Below, one piece after another: positions 8,592-15,205 of a stretch of DNA of 23,308 bases. The stretch is from an uncultured archaeon A07HN63. GTDB lineage: Archaea; Halobacteriota; Halobacteria; Halobacteriales; Haloferacaceae. The notes under the pieces are model-generated. The model searched no databases. It was given only the letters and a program-made list of their open reading frames with translations, and had not been told where the DNA came from. The first letter of the stretch is position 1. Each line of letters starts with the position of its first letter. Both the position numbers and the translations under genes were made by a program. Location: NCBI GenBank assembly GCA_000496215.1, contig KI543214.1, forward strand, positions 130,985 through 154,292. Direction: 5' to 3'.

Positions 8592-8638
8592 CAGTCGACC
8601 TCGGTGAGACAGGTGCTGATCATGTCGTTCATCTGCAT
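8591..8638 (-). CDS. 15-codon upstream mini-ORF coupled to the degenerate receiver gene
   Basis: On the minus strand an ATG at 8636-8638 opens a frame of 15 codons (MQMNDMISTCLTEVD) that ends in TGA at 8591-8593. The stop overlaps the receiver start as TGATG. A TATA-like element about 27 nt before this ATG would place the transcription start at or next to it, giving a leaderless message whose first start codon is the mini-ORF. The GAGGT within it could act as a Shine-Dalgarno site for reinitiation. There is no homology evidence. It could be a chance frame or a regulatory leader peptide. Confidence 0.4.
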   Translation of the reverse strand: MQMNDMISTCLTEVD

Positions 8639-8659
8639 AATACTTCGATCGAGTACAAA

Positions 8660-8670
8660 TACTATATCTA
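8660..8670 (-). promoter_or_regulatory. TATA-like promoter element of the signalling operon
   Basis: The minus strand reads TAGATATAGTA here. Its centre lies about 27 nt before the ATG of the mini-ORF (8638) and about 74 nt before the degenerate receiver ATG. This is the expected spacing for a leaderless haloarchaeal transcript starting at the mini-ORF. The adjacent gap 8671-8828 shows no other gene. Confidence 0.5.
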
Positions 8671-8828
8671 ACACACAGGTTAGCAACCCACTTACCGCTG
8701 AGTCAGTCGGTGCGACATCCGGGAATAATAGCTACAAGTGACCGGCGCGGTGGCGCGTCGACCGGACACAGCGCAAATCTGGACAGAGAACCGGGTTACA
8801 CAGTGAAATCAGGCGGAGGGGGCGGCTA

Positions 8829-8856
8829 CTGACGCACGCACCGGCGTGAGCGTCAG
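8829..8856 (-). terminator. Hairpin at the end of the YlbF-family gene
   Basis: CTGACGC at 8829-8835 is a perfect inverted repeat of GCGTCAG at 8850-8856, with a further inner ACGC/GCGT pairing (8836-8839 with 8844-8847) across a 4 nt loop and a 2 nt bulge. The hairpin overlaps the stop codon of the minus-strand ylbF-like gene (8853-8855). No clear T-run follows, so it may terminate, stabilise the 3' end, or simply be a GC-rich coincidence. Confidence 0.35.
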
Positions 8857-9227
8857 TCCTGACAGCAGCCGCCGGCCTCGCCGCCGAAGTCGACCGCCAG
8901 CGGATCGGAAATCGCCATGTTGATCGTTTCGAGTTTTTCCTGTAGCTCTTCCTTGGCTTCCAGATACTCTTCCATCAGCGGCATGCTGTGGAGTTCCCGC
9001 TGGGCCTGTTTGACCTCGCGCATGGACTCGCGGTCGGCACGGCCGGCCTCCTGATCCATCATGAACTGCTGGCGGAGCTCCTCGAACTCCTCGATCGCTT
9101 CCTGCGTTTCGGCGTCGTTTTCGACGGCCTCGCTGGCCTCGACGAACGCCTCGTGTTCCGGAGTCTGGGCGATCCGCTCGCCGAGTTCTTCACCAAGGTC
9201 TTCCAGTGACGCAGTTTCAACACTCAT
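8853..9227 (-). CDS. YlbF-family protein
   Basis: This 124-residue, highly acidic, almost wholly helical protein has the YlbF/YmcA (Com_YlbF, formerly DUF964) pattern: an N-terminal ASLEDLGEELGERI helix, a TPEHEAFVEA segment, then heptad-rich helices (EAIEEFEELRQQF), and a final ISDPLAVDFGG motif. It ends in a short Gly-rich GGCCQD tail with a Cys-Cys pair, as I recall from haloarchaeal members. In Bacillus, YlbF and YmcA form a complex that affects RNase Y-dependent RNA processing, and those proteins bind Fe-S clusters. The role in archaea is unproven, but the Cys pair would fit metal or redox chemistry. It lies 72 nt downstream of the DUF5794-like gene on the same strand and may be cotranscribed with it. 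Confidence 0.88.
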   Translation of the reverse strand: MSVETASLEDLGEELGERIAQTPEHEAFVEASEAVENDAETQEAIEEFEELRQQFMMDQEAGRADRESMREVKQAQRELHSMPLMEEYLEAKEELQEKLETINMAISDPLAVDFGGEAGGCCQD

Positions 9228-9299
9228 AGAACTGGTTTAGTGCTCGGTTCGCTTGAATGTGCCGGACGGAGCGGACAGGGCGACAGCCAGTGTGGCCGA

Positions 9300-10205
9300 T
9301 CAGAGCCACGGCGCACGGGTCGTGTCGTCCTGGACCGACTCGTAGTCACTCGTCCCCGGCTCCTCGGACGATGGGCCGCCGTCACCCGAGGAGTCGGCCG
9401 CGGTGCCGCCAGCGGTGGCGACGGCTGCGGCTTGCTGGAGCAGCGTCTCGCTGGCCTCGCTCTCGTCGCTGCTGATCGATCCGGGCCGGTAGGCCAGCAG
9501 GCCGCTGACGAGCAGCACAGCCAGCGCGATCGGCGCGTCGGTCTGCAGGACGCCGAGCACCGGCAGCGCGAACACGCCGAGGGCGACCGAGCTTCCGAAC
9601 CGGAACCGGTCGATATCGATCACGTCACGCAACGTTGGCGCGGCGAGGGCGACGACCAGCGCGAAGCCGACGCCGATCGCGGCGGTGAGCGCGGCTCGGG
9701 CCATCAACTCGACATCGAGCAACAACTCGACGACCAGTGCCTCCGGACGGAGGCTCCCGATCAGGCCCAGCAGGATGATGATCGCCGGGTTCGGCAGGAG
9801 GTCGCTGAGCTTCGCGCTGGCGGTCTGGGCGGCGACAGCGAGGATGACCACGCCAGCGAACCGCTGGAAGACGGCCATATCGATGGCGCTCTCGATCAGC
9901 GGCGCGATCGCGGCCTCGAATGCCGCCAGCGGGATCAACACCGCGCCGATCAGCAGGATCGAGCCCACCAGCGACCGTGGCTCGTCGTCCATCTCGGCGA
10001 GGATGACCGCGACGGTCGCCGACCCGCCGAAGACCAGTAGCCCGGTTTCGAGCATGCCGACAGGCGTGCGCAGCGTGCCAGCTAACAGCAGGGCCACGAA
10101 CAGCCCATCCAGCAGGGGAAGAGCCATCACCGTCGCTAGCAGTCGTGCCGAATCGCCGACGCGCTGCTCGATGGTGAGGGCGACCGGATGCTGTGAGACA
10201 CTCAT
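9300..10205 (-). CDS. Haloarchaeal multi-pass membrane protein, DUF5794-like
   Basis: This 301-residue protein has about seven to eight hydrophobic segments, near residues 22-44, 51-70, 80-100, 114-130, 140-150, 168-189, 205-222 and 224-238. A hydrophilic Ser/Asp/Glu/Gly-rich tail of about 60 residues follows and ends in a TTRAPWL motif. Overall layout and ending match what I remember of the uncharacterised haloarchaeal family DUF5794; that name is from memory and not checked. No catalytic motif or transporter signature is apparent. The ATG at 10203-10205 is the chosen start, since it gives a short soluble N-terminus before the first membrane segment. The long plus-strand frame through this region is an antisense shadow caused by codon bias. 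Confidence 0.8.
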   Translation of the reverse strand: MSVSQHPVALTIEQRVGDSARLLATVMALPLLDGLFVALLLAGTLRTPVGMLETGLLVFGGSATVAVILAEMDDEPRSLVGSILLIGAVLIPLAAFEAAIAPLIESAIDMAVFQRFAGVVILAVAAQTASAKLSDLLPNPAIIILLGLIGSLRPEALVVELLLDVELMARAALTAAIGVGFALVVALAAPTLRDVIDIDRFRFGSSVALGVFALPVLGVLQTDAPIALAVLLVSGLLAYRPGSISSDESEASETLLQQAAAVATAGGTAADSSGDGGPSSEEPGTSDYESVQDDTTRAPWL

Positions 10206-10668
10206 CGGTCAGCAGAGGCCGTCACCATCGGCCGAACGGTAGCTCGGTGGGCACAACAGCCGTCGACGACTGTCGGCCACACCAGCGGTTCCCAGCGGTG
10301 ACTTCGGCTTCCATGTCTCTGTATTGAAGGCCGAGAACCGATACCGCGCTGCTGGTCGGCCGACCGCGACATGGTGATCACATGGGAATTCATATCAAAT
10401 ATTGGGCGAGATTAATTAAGCTTCCGTGAGAACTGTACACACAGCATACTGTTGCGGCTAAGTTGAACAATCAGTTTATTCTCATCTGACTAAATTTTCC
10501 AGGACTAATTCCGCAAAACAGTATCTAAATTCCGTAGTAAACGTCGATATACCCGAAACCACATGATTATTAATGTACTATCGGGGTATGCCCCCGTCTC
10601 TGGTGAGACACCTCCCCACGCGTCTATCGACACACAACGCTTTTACTCCGGTCACCACGACGTTTTAT
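10206..10668. other. Intergenic region between the divergent DUF5794-like gene and guaB
   Basis: No convincing gene lies in these 463 nt. The part 10206-10380 has window-average GC content. The part 10385-10560 is strikingly AT-rich, with TTAATTAA at 10411-10418 and three imperfect copies of a CTAAATTCCG-like motif (10490-10500, 10504-10513, 10525-10534). It presumably carries the promoters of the divergent genes and perhaps regulator sites. The small frames here have basic, Arg/Ser/His-rich translations unlike haloarchaeal proteins. Confidence 0.6.
10640..10648 (+). promoter_or_regulatory. TATA-like element of guaB
   Basis: CTTTTACTC is centred about 25 nt before the ATG at 10669, the spacing expected for a leaderless haloarchaeal transcript. 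It supports the internal ATG over the upstream in-frame ATG at 10573, because the element would lie inside the coding region of the longer version. Confidence 0.5.
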
Positions 10669-12162
10669 ATGGTAGACAACGTCCCCGACGGTACCTTCTC
10701 GCAGAAGCTACAGGTCCCGGAAGCGCTGACGTTCGACGACGTGCTCCTTCGCCCCAAGGAGAGCCGCGTCGAACCCGACGACGCCGACGTGTCGACACGT
10801 GTCTCAAAACACGTCGAGCTCAATATCCCGGTGCTCTCGGCGGCGATGGATACGGTCACAGAGAGCGACACCGCCATCGGGATGGCCCGCGAGGGCGGGC
10901 TCGGCGTCCTCCACCGAAACATGGATATCGAGGAGATGACCGCCGAGATCGAACGGGTCAAGCGCGCCGACGAGCTGGTGATCGACCGCGAGAACGTCGT
11001 CACCGCGACGCCGGACCAGACCGTCGCCGAGGTCGACGAGATGATGAACCACGAGGGCGTCTCGGGTGCCCCCGTCGTCGACGGCGACGACACCGTCCTC
11101 GGCATCATCTCGGGGACCGATATCCGGCCGTTCCTCGAGGTCGGTGAATCTGATTTGGTCCGGGAGGCGATGACCGACGAGGTCATCACCGCCGAGCTGG
11201 GTATCAGCCCGCGCGAGGCGCTCGAACTGATGTACGAGTACAAGATCGAGCGCGTCCCGATCGTCGACGCCGACGACACGCTGGTCGGCCTCATCACCAT
11301 GCAGGGACTCCTCCAGCGCCGCGAAAATCAGGCCGCCGCCCACGACACGGAGGGCCGACTGATCTGCGGTGCGGCCGTTGGACCATTCGAGACGGACCGG
11401 GCGACCGCAGCCGACGAGGCGGGCGCCGACGTGCTGTTTATCGACTGTGCGCACGCTCACAATCTGAACGTCATCGAGGCCGCCCGCGAGATCAAAGCGG
11501 CGGTCGACGCCGACGTGGTCGTCGGCAACGTCGGGACCCGCGAGGCTGCCGAAGAGGTCGTCGATTTCGCCGACGGGATCAAGGTCGGCATCGGTCCGGG
11601 CTCGATCTGTACGACCCGCGTTGTCACCGGCGCCGGGATGCCGCAGATCTCTGCGGTTGCAGAAGTTGCCGACGTGGCTGCCCCCGAGAATGTTCCCGTC
11701 ATCGCCGACGGCGGAATCCGCTACTCCGGGGATGCGATCAAGGCCATCGCCGCCGGCGCGGACGCCGTCATGCTGGGCTCGTATTTCGCCGGCACCGAGG
11801 AGGCACCCGGCCGTGTTATCACGATGAACGGCAAGAAGTACAAGCAGTATCGCGGGATGGGCAGCGTCGGTGCGATGAAATCCGGCGGCGGTGATCGCTA
11901 CCTCAAGGAAGAGGAGGAGGGCGAGGAGTTCGTTCCGGAGGGCGTCGAGGCTGCCACCCCATACAAGGGGACGCTCGCCTCCGAACTCCACCAGCTAGTC
12001 GGTGGGATGCGCTCGGGGATGGGGTACGTCGGTGCGGCAACGATTCCCGAGTTCAAGGAGCGCTCGGAGTTCGTCCGCGTCTCGGCGGCCGGCCAGACCG
12101 AGGGCCACCCACACGACGTGATGATCACCGACGAGGCGCCAAACTACAGCCCAGATAGCTAA
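10669..12162 (+). CDS. guaB: Inosine-5'-monophosphate dehydrogenase
   Basis: This enzyme oxidises IMP to XMP with NAD+, the committed step of GMP synthesis, in the cytosol. The 497-residue protein has the family landmarks: PEALTFDDVLLRPKES near the N-terminus, SAAMDTVTE at 57-65, and two CBS domains (about 103-160 and 168-222) inserted in the barrel. GNVGTREAA lies at 286-294, the catalytic Cys314 loop is GPGSICTTRVVTGAG, and the ADGGIRYSGD phosphate-binding motif follows. The flap reads YRGMGS at 394-399, and the C-terminal barrel end contains GGMRSGMGYVGA. The frame is open back to 10573, but the first 32 residues there are unlike the family. A TATA-like element 25 nt before the ATG at 10669 supports that start. 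No purine gene neighbours it here. Confidence 0.97.
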   Translation: MVDNVPDGTFSQKLQVPEALTFDDVLLRPKESRVEPDDADVSTRVSKHVELNIPVLSAAMDTVTESDTAIGMAREGGLGVLHRNMDIEEMTAEIERVKRADELVIDRENVVTATPDQTVAEVDEMMNHEGVSGAPVVDGDDTVLGIISGTDIRPFLEVGESDLVREAMTDEVITAELGISPREALELMYEYKIERVPIVDADDTLVGLITMQGLLQRRENQAAAHDTEGRLICGAAVGPFETDRATAADEAGADVLFIDCAHAHNLNVIEAAREIKAAVDADVVVGNVGTREAAEEVVDFADGIKVGIGPGSICTTRVVTGAGMPQISAVAEVADVAAPENVPVIADGGIRYSGDAIKAIAAGADAVMLGSYFAGTEEAPGRVITMNGKKYKQYRGMGSVGAMKSGGGDRYLKEEEEGEEFVPEGVEAATPYKGTLASELHQLVGGMRSGMGYVGAATIPEFKERSEFVRVSAAGQTEGHPHDVMITDEAPNYSPDS

Positions 12163-12245
12163 CTGCAGCCTGAGACGGGCGACCGCCGATCCAGCGGGGA
12201 AATTTCACCGGACCAACGGCTGCAAAACTCGCAGTCAAGGGATAT

Positions 12246-12254
12246 TTTCATATA
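12246..12254 (+). promoter_or_regulatory. TATA-like element before the HalX regulator
   Basis: TTTCATATA is centred about 25 nt before the ATG of the nine-codon mini-ORF at 12276 and about 51 nt before the HalX regulator start at 12302. The spacing implies that transcription begins at the mini-ORF ATG. Confidence 0.45.
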
Positions 12255-12275
12255 GCCTCGGCTATCATACCAACC

Positions 12276-12305
12276 ATGAGCGACGAGGGATCTATCGAGT
12301 TATGA
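12276..12305 (+). CDS. Nine-codon upstream mini-ORF coupled to the HalX regulator gene
   Basis: An ATG at 12276 opens a frame encoding MSDEGSIEL and stopping at 12303-12305. The stop overlaps the ATG of the response regulator by 4 nt (ATGA). A TATA-like element lies at the right distance for the mini-ORF ATG to be the 5' end of the message. This repeats the arrangement at 8591-8638. There is no homology evidence, so it may be a chance frame. Confidence 0.35.
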   Translation: MSDEGSIEL

Positions 12306-12895
12306 CCGATGAACCCCCACTTGTCCTTGTTGTCGAGGACGAGCCCGACCTTGCCGATCTCTACGCCACGTGGCTGAAGACAGATTATCGCGTCCGCACG
12401 GCCTACGGCGGCGAGGAGGCAGTCGACCAGCTTGACGACGAAATCGACGTGATCCTGCTCGACCGCCGGATGCCCGGCCTCTCGGGTGACGAGGTGCTCG
12501 AAGAGGTTCGCGAGCGGGGGATCGACTGCCGCGTCTCGATGGTGACAGCCGTCGAACCCGACTTCGACATCATCGAGATGGGGTTCGACACCTACCTCGT
12601 CAAACCGGTTCAGCGCGACACGCTCAGCGAGACAATCGAGGATCTGCTGACGCGCGATTCATACGAATCGGGCGTGCAGGAACTCTTCTCGCTGTCCTCG
12701 AAGAAGGCGCTACTGGAGTCCGAAAAGAGCCAGTCAGCACTGGCCGACAACGAGGAGTATCAAACCCTCTCCGAACGGATCGAGGAGCTTCGCGAGGAAC
12801 TGGATACGACGATGGATTCCCTCGACGGCCACGAGGATTACGCCGGCTTCTATCAGGAGTTCGACGACGCCGACGAGGAGATTTCCCTCGAATAA
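12302..12895 (+). CDS. Response regulator with receiver and HalX domains
   Basis: This 197-residue soluble protein has a complete receiver (about 6-112) with E12/D13, phospho-acceptor D54 (LLDRRMPGLSG), T82 and K101. A HalX domain (about 116-185) rich in Leu/Glu heptads follows, and an acidic tail ends the protein. HalX is a haloarchaeal output domain of uncertain function, usually found after a receiver. The sequence parallels the receiver-HalX half of the fusion protein at 7223-8116, including DRRMPGLSG, a shared MGFD(T/E)YL segment and a NEEYQ motif. No kinase gene is adjacent, so it is probably an orphan regulator served by kinases elsewhere. It could be cross-activated from the signalling operon, which is inference. 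Confidence 0.93.
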   Translation: MTDEPPLVLVVEDEPDLADLYATWLKTDYRVRTAYGGEEAVDQLDDEIDVILLDRRMPGLSGDEVLEEVRERGIDCRVSMVTAVEPDFDIIEMGFDTYLVKPVQRDTLSETIEDLLTRDSYESGVQELFSLSSKKALLESEKSQSALADNEEYQTLSERIEELREELDTTMDSLDGHEDYAGFYQEFDDADEEISLE

Positions 12896-12906
12896 CGGCG
12901 GTCCGC

Positions 12907-12925
12907 TCCTTCTTTCTGTTTTGCG
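12907..12925 (+). terminator. Pyrimidine/T-rich stretch after the HalX regulator
   Basis: About 10 nt after the stop at 12895 the plus strand reads CTTCTTTCTGTTTTG, a T-rich tract in an otherwise GC-rich region between convergent genes. Haloarchaeal transcripts often end in such tracts. No stable hairpin precedes it. Confidence 0.35.
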
Positions 12926-12969
12926 TCACCACGACAGATCTGATTATCGCGCCGCGCCGACAGCTGTAA

Positions 12970-14115
12970 TCACCGCGTCTCGACGAATGATTCAATCCGC
13001 TGTAGGGCGGTTTTTAGCTCCGACATCCCGGTCGCATATGAGATCCGCAGGTGCCCCTCGCCGGCCGGGCCAAAGACGCTGCCGGGAACGACCGCAACCC
13101 CCTCGGCTTCGAGCAATTCCTCGGCGAAGGCCTCATCGTCGCCGCCACAGGCAGGGAAGGCGTAGAAGGCGCCCTTCGCGGTAAAGCAGTCCAGCCCCAT
13201 CTCCTCGAACCGCGAGATAACAAACCGCCGGCGACGGTTGAACTCGGTGGCCATCTCGCGGAGGCTGTCCTCACAGCTTCGCAGTGCCTCGATGGCCGCG
13301 TACTGGGCTGTCGTCGGCGCCGAGAGCATCGTGTACTGGTGAACCCGGTTCATCGCCTCGATAGCGTCGGCCGGCCCCATCGCGTACCCGAGTCGCAGCC
13401 CGGTCATCGCGTAGGCCTTCGAGAACCCGTTGATCACGATCGTTCGCTCCCGCATGCCCGGCAGTGTTGCGATCGATGTGTGCTCGCCGTCGTAGGTGAG
13501 TGCGGCGTAGATCTCGTCGGCGATCACGTCGATATCGTGTTCGACACAGAACTCCGCGACGGCCGCGGTCTCCTCGGCGTTCATCACCGCGCCGGTCGGG
13601 TTGTTCGGATAACAGAGGATGAGCGCGTCGGCATCGGCCGCCCCTGCATCGGCCATCGCCTCCGGCGTCAGGAGAAAGTCGTTGTCGGCGCTGGTCGGGA
13701 CGGCCAGTGGCTCGCCGCCCGCGAACCGGACCCCCGGTTCGTAGGAGATGTACGTCGGCTCGTGGACAGCGACGGTATCGCCATCCTCGAGAAAGGTTCG
13801 CAACGCAAGGTCGACGGCCTCGCTCGCACCGGTGGTGACGAGGATCTCCGACTCGGGATCGTACTCTTGGTCCCACCGCTGGACGTGCTCGGCGATGGCC
13901 TCTCTGAGTTCGAGTTTGCCGCGATTGGCGGTATAGGAGGTTTTGCCGGCCTGCAGGGAGTCGATGGCGGCGGTGCGGGCCGCCCACGGCGCGGAGAAAT
14001 CCGGCTCGCCGACGCCCAGCGAGATCACGTCGTCGCGCTCCTCGGCAAGTTCGAAGAACTTTCGAATTCCTGACTCCGGCGTCTCGGCGACACGGTCGTT
14101 GGGCTTCAGCGTCAT
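12970..14115 (-). CDS. PLP-dependent aminotransferase, class I/II
   Basis: This 381-residue protein belongs to the aspartate-aminotransferase fold type I group. Seen motifs are GVGEPDF at 34-40, VTTGASEAVDLA near 93-104, YPNNPTG at 169-175 (N172 contacts the cofactor), DEIY at 200-203, and the PLP lysine K233 in NGFSKAYAMTGLRLGY. The C-terminal substrate-carboxylate arginine lies in the LRISYATG motif. It would transfer an amino group between an amino acid and a 2-oxo acid in the cytosol. The specificity (aromatic, branched, alanine or aspartate) cannot be read from the sequence. Its ATG overlaps the stop of the upstream Lrp/AsnC regulator by 4 nt (14112-14115), so the two are coupled and the regulator probably controls it. 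It converges with the HalX regulator gene. Confidence 0.95.
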   Translation of the reverse strand: MTLKPNDRVAETPESGIRKFFELAEERDDVISLGVGEPDFSAPWAARTAAIDSLQAGKTSYTANRGKLELREAIAEHVQRWDQEYDPESEILVTTGASEAVDLALRTFLEDGDTVAVHEPTYISYEPGVRFAGGEPLAVPTSADNDFLLTPEAMADAGAADADALILCYPNNPTGAVMNAEETAAVAEFCVEHDIDVIADEIYAALTYDGEHTSIATLPGMRERTIVINGFSKAYAMTGLRLGYAMGPADAIEAMNRVHQYTMLSAPTTAQYAAIEALRSCEDSLREMATEFNRRRRFVISRFEEMGLDCFTAKGAFYAFPACGGDDEAFAEELLEAEGVAVVPGSVFGPAGEGHLRISYATGMSELKTALQRIESFVETR

Positions 14116-14600
14116 GGCGAGACAGAGAGCCGGTCGTCGCCGTCGCGGTCGCCAAAGTCGATGCCAGCCTCCTTGTAGGTCTCCATGACGAAGTGGGTCA
14201 CCGTCTGGGTGACCGCCGGGAGTGGCGCGACCTGTTCGGAGATAAACTGGGAGACATCCTGCATGGAGTCGCCGGTCACCTTGACAGCGAAGTCGTAATC
14301 ACCCGAGACGAGCCGGAGGGATTCGACCGCCGGAAAGCGGGCGATCCGGTCGGCGATCTCCTCGTAGCCCGTGTCGCGGTCGAGTTCGACGTTGAGTTCG
14401 ACATGGGCGGCAACGTGGTTCGTGTCGGTGCTATCCCAGTCGATAACCGCCTGATAGCCACGAACCGGCCCTTCTGATTCAAGCTCTGTGAGCAGGCGCT
14501 CAACCGTGTCGGGATCGGTGTCGAGCTGGCGCGCGATGTCGTCAACATCCTCCCGCGCGTCGGTCGACAGCAGCGACAGCAGTTCGCGTTTCGCGTCCAT
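14112..14600 (-). CDS. Lrp/AsnC-family transcriptional regulator
   Basis: This 162-residue protein has an N-terminal helix-turn-helix (about 3-48), in which a DVDDIARQL helix is followed by DPDTVERLLTELESEG. The usual linker with GYQAVIDWD comes next, then an effector-binding RAM domain (about 64-140) with VESLRLVSGDYDFAVKV and a final HFVMETYKEAG strand-helix. Lrp/AsnC proteins bind DNA as dimers or octamers and respond to amino acids. This one has 4 nt translational coupling to a class I/II aminotransferase gene, so it probably controls amino acid metabolism and its own promoter. The short acidic C-terminal tail after residue 145 is extra. A TATA-like CATATG centred about 26 nt before the ATG supports the start and a leaderless message. 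Confidence 0.95.
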   Translation of the reverse strand: MDAKRELLSLLSTDAREDVDDIARQLDTDPDTVERLLTELESEGPVRGYQAVIDWDSTDTNHVAAHVELNVELDRDTGYEEIADRIARFPAVESLRLVSGDYDFAVKVTGDSMQDVSQFISEQVAPLPAVTQTVTHFVMETYKEAGIDFGDRDGDDRLSVSP

Positions 14601-14622
14601 ACAGAGGGTGGCACCCGCGGCT

Positions 14623-14630
14623 GCATATGG
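14623..14630 (-). promoter_or_regulatory. TATA-like element of the Lrp/AsnC-aminotransferase operon
   Basis: The minus strand reads CCATATGC here, centred about 26 nt before the regulator ATG at 14600. That spacing fits a leaderless haloarchaeal transcript. An autoregulatory Lrp site would be expected to overlap it, but I see no clear palindrome beyond CATATG. Confidence 0.45.
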
Positions 14631-14703
14631 GTTGCGACACTCGCTGTGGCCGCTGCGACAGCGAAGCCAGAACGGCTAACCCGCTTTCGACTCTTGATCC
14701 AAT

Positions 14704-15129
14704 ATGAGCTATCTGCCGTGGGCGATCGTCGCCCTCCTCGGGTACACGCTGGTGCCGGTACTGCTGCGCGTGGCGACGACCGGCCCCAACGCTGTGCCCA
14801 GTGACGTGGCCATGCTGATAACCAACGTACTGCTGGTCGGTGTCGTCGGCGTTCTCGTCGCGGTCACCGATCAGCCGGTGGTGCCACACCTCCGCGGGCC
14901 AAAGGCGGCGTACATGCTCGCCGCCGGGGGCTGTCTCACCATCGGGATTCTGGCCTACTACCGGGCGCTCGCACGCGGGCCGGTCAGCGTCGTCACGCCG
15001 ATCTTCGGCATGTTTCTGGTGACGAGTTCGGTGCTCGGAATCGCCGTGCTGGACGAACCACTCACCGGCCGGAAACTGCTGGGGATCGCCTTTGCCGTGC
15101 TCGCGATCTATCTGGTTAGCGTCGAGTAG
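14704..15129 (+). CDS. Half-size EamA/DMT-family membrane protein
   Basis: This 141-residue protein has about five hydrophobic segments (near 4-24, 35-55, 68-86, 95-113 and 121-138) and one EamA-type repeat: a GILAYYRALARGPVSVVTPIFG motif region, then LGIAVLDEPLTGRKLLGIAFAV. Full DMT exporters have two such repeats in about 300 residues. Single-repeat members probably act as dimers, as in the small multidrug resistance and EmrE-like group. The substrate is unknown; family members move amino acids, nucleotide sugars or drugs. It stands alone on the plus strand, divergent from the Lrp/AsnC gene, and ends 76 nt before the MoaB/MogA-like gene. No frame break was seen inside it. Confidence 0.88.
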   Translation: MSYLPWAIVALLGYTLVPVLLRVATTGPNAVPSDVAMLITNVLLVGVVGVLVAVTDQPVVPHLRGPKAAYMLAAGGCLTIGILAYYRALARGPVSVVTPIFGMFLVTSSVLGIAVLDEPLTGRKLLGIAFAVLAIYLVSVE

Positions 15130-15205
15130 CGGCGACCCACGTAACCGGGAGTCAAAACAGACGGTAGCCGTCACGGCTAACAGGCTCGGGGCCGTCGGCA
15201 GGGCC

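Noticed and set aside
9240..10040. 266-residue plus-strand frame antisense to the DUF5794-like gene
   Set aside because: The translation is Gln/Arg/Asp low-complexity with no hydrophobic core. The minus strand gives a coherent membrane protein.
10202..10393. 63-residue minus-strand frame overlapping the DUF5794-like start (ATGA)
   Set aside because: The translation is basic and rich in Arg, Ser and His with no acidic bias, unlike every supported protein here. The overlap looks accidental.
10573..10668. In-frame N-terminal extension of guaB from the ATG at 10573
   Set aside because: The 32 extra residues are unlike IMP dehydrogenases, and a TATA-like element lies inside them at the right distance for the ATG at 10669.
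10804..11991. 395-residue minus-strand frame antisense to guaB
   Set aside because: It is the expected antisense shadow of GAC/GTC-rich codons. The plus strand carries unmistakable IMP dehydrogenase motifs throughout.
13051..14073. 340-residue plus-strand frame antisense to the aminotransferase
   Set aside because: There are no domain motifs, and the opposite strand has the complete PLP enzyme.
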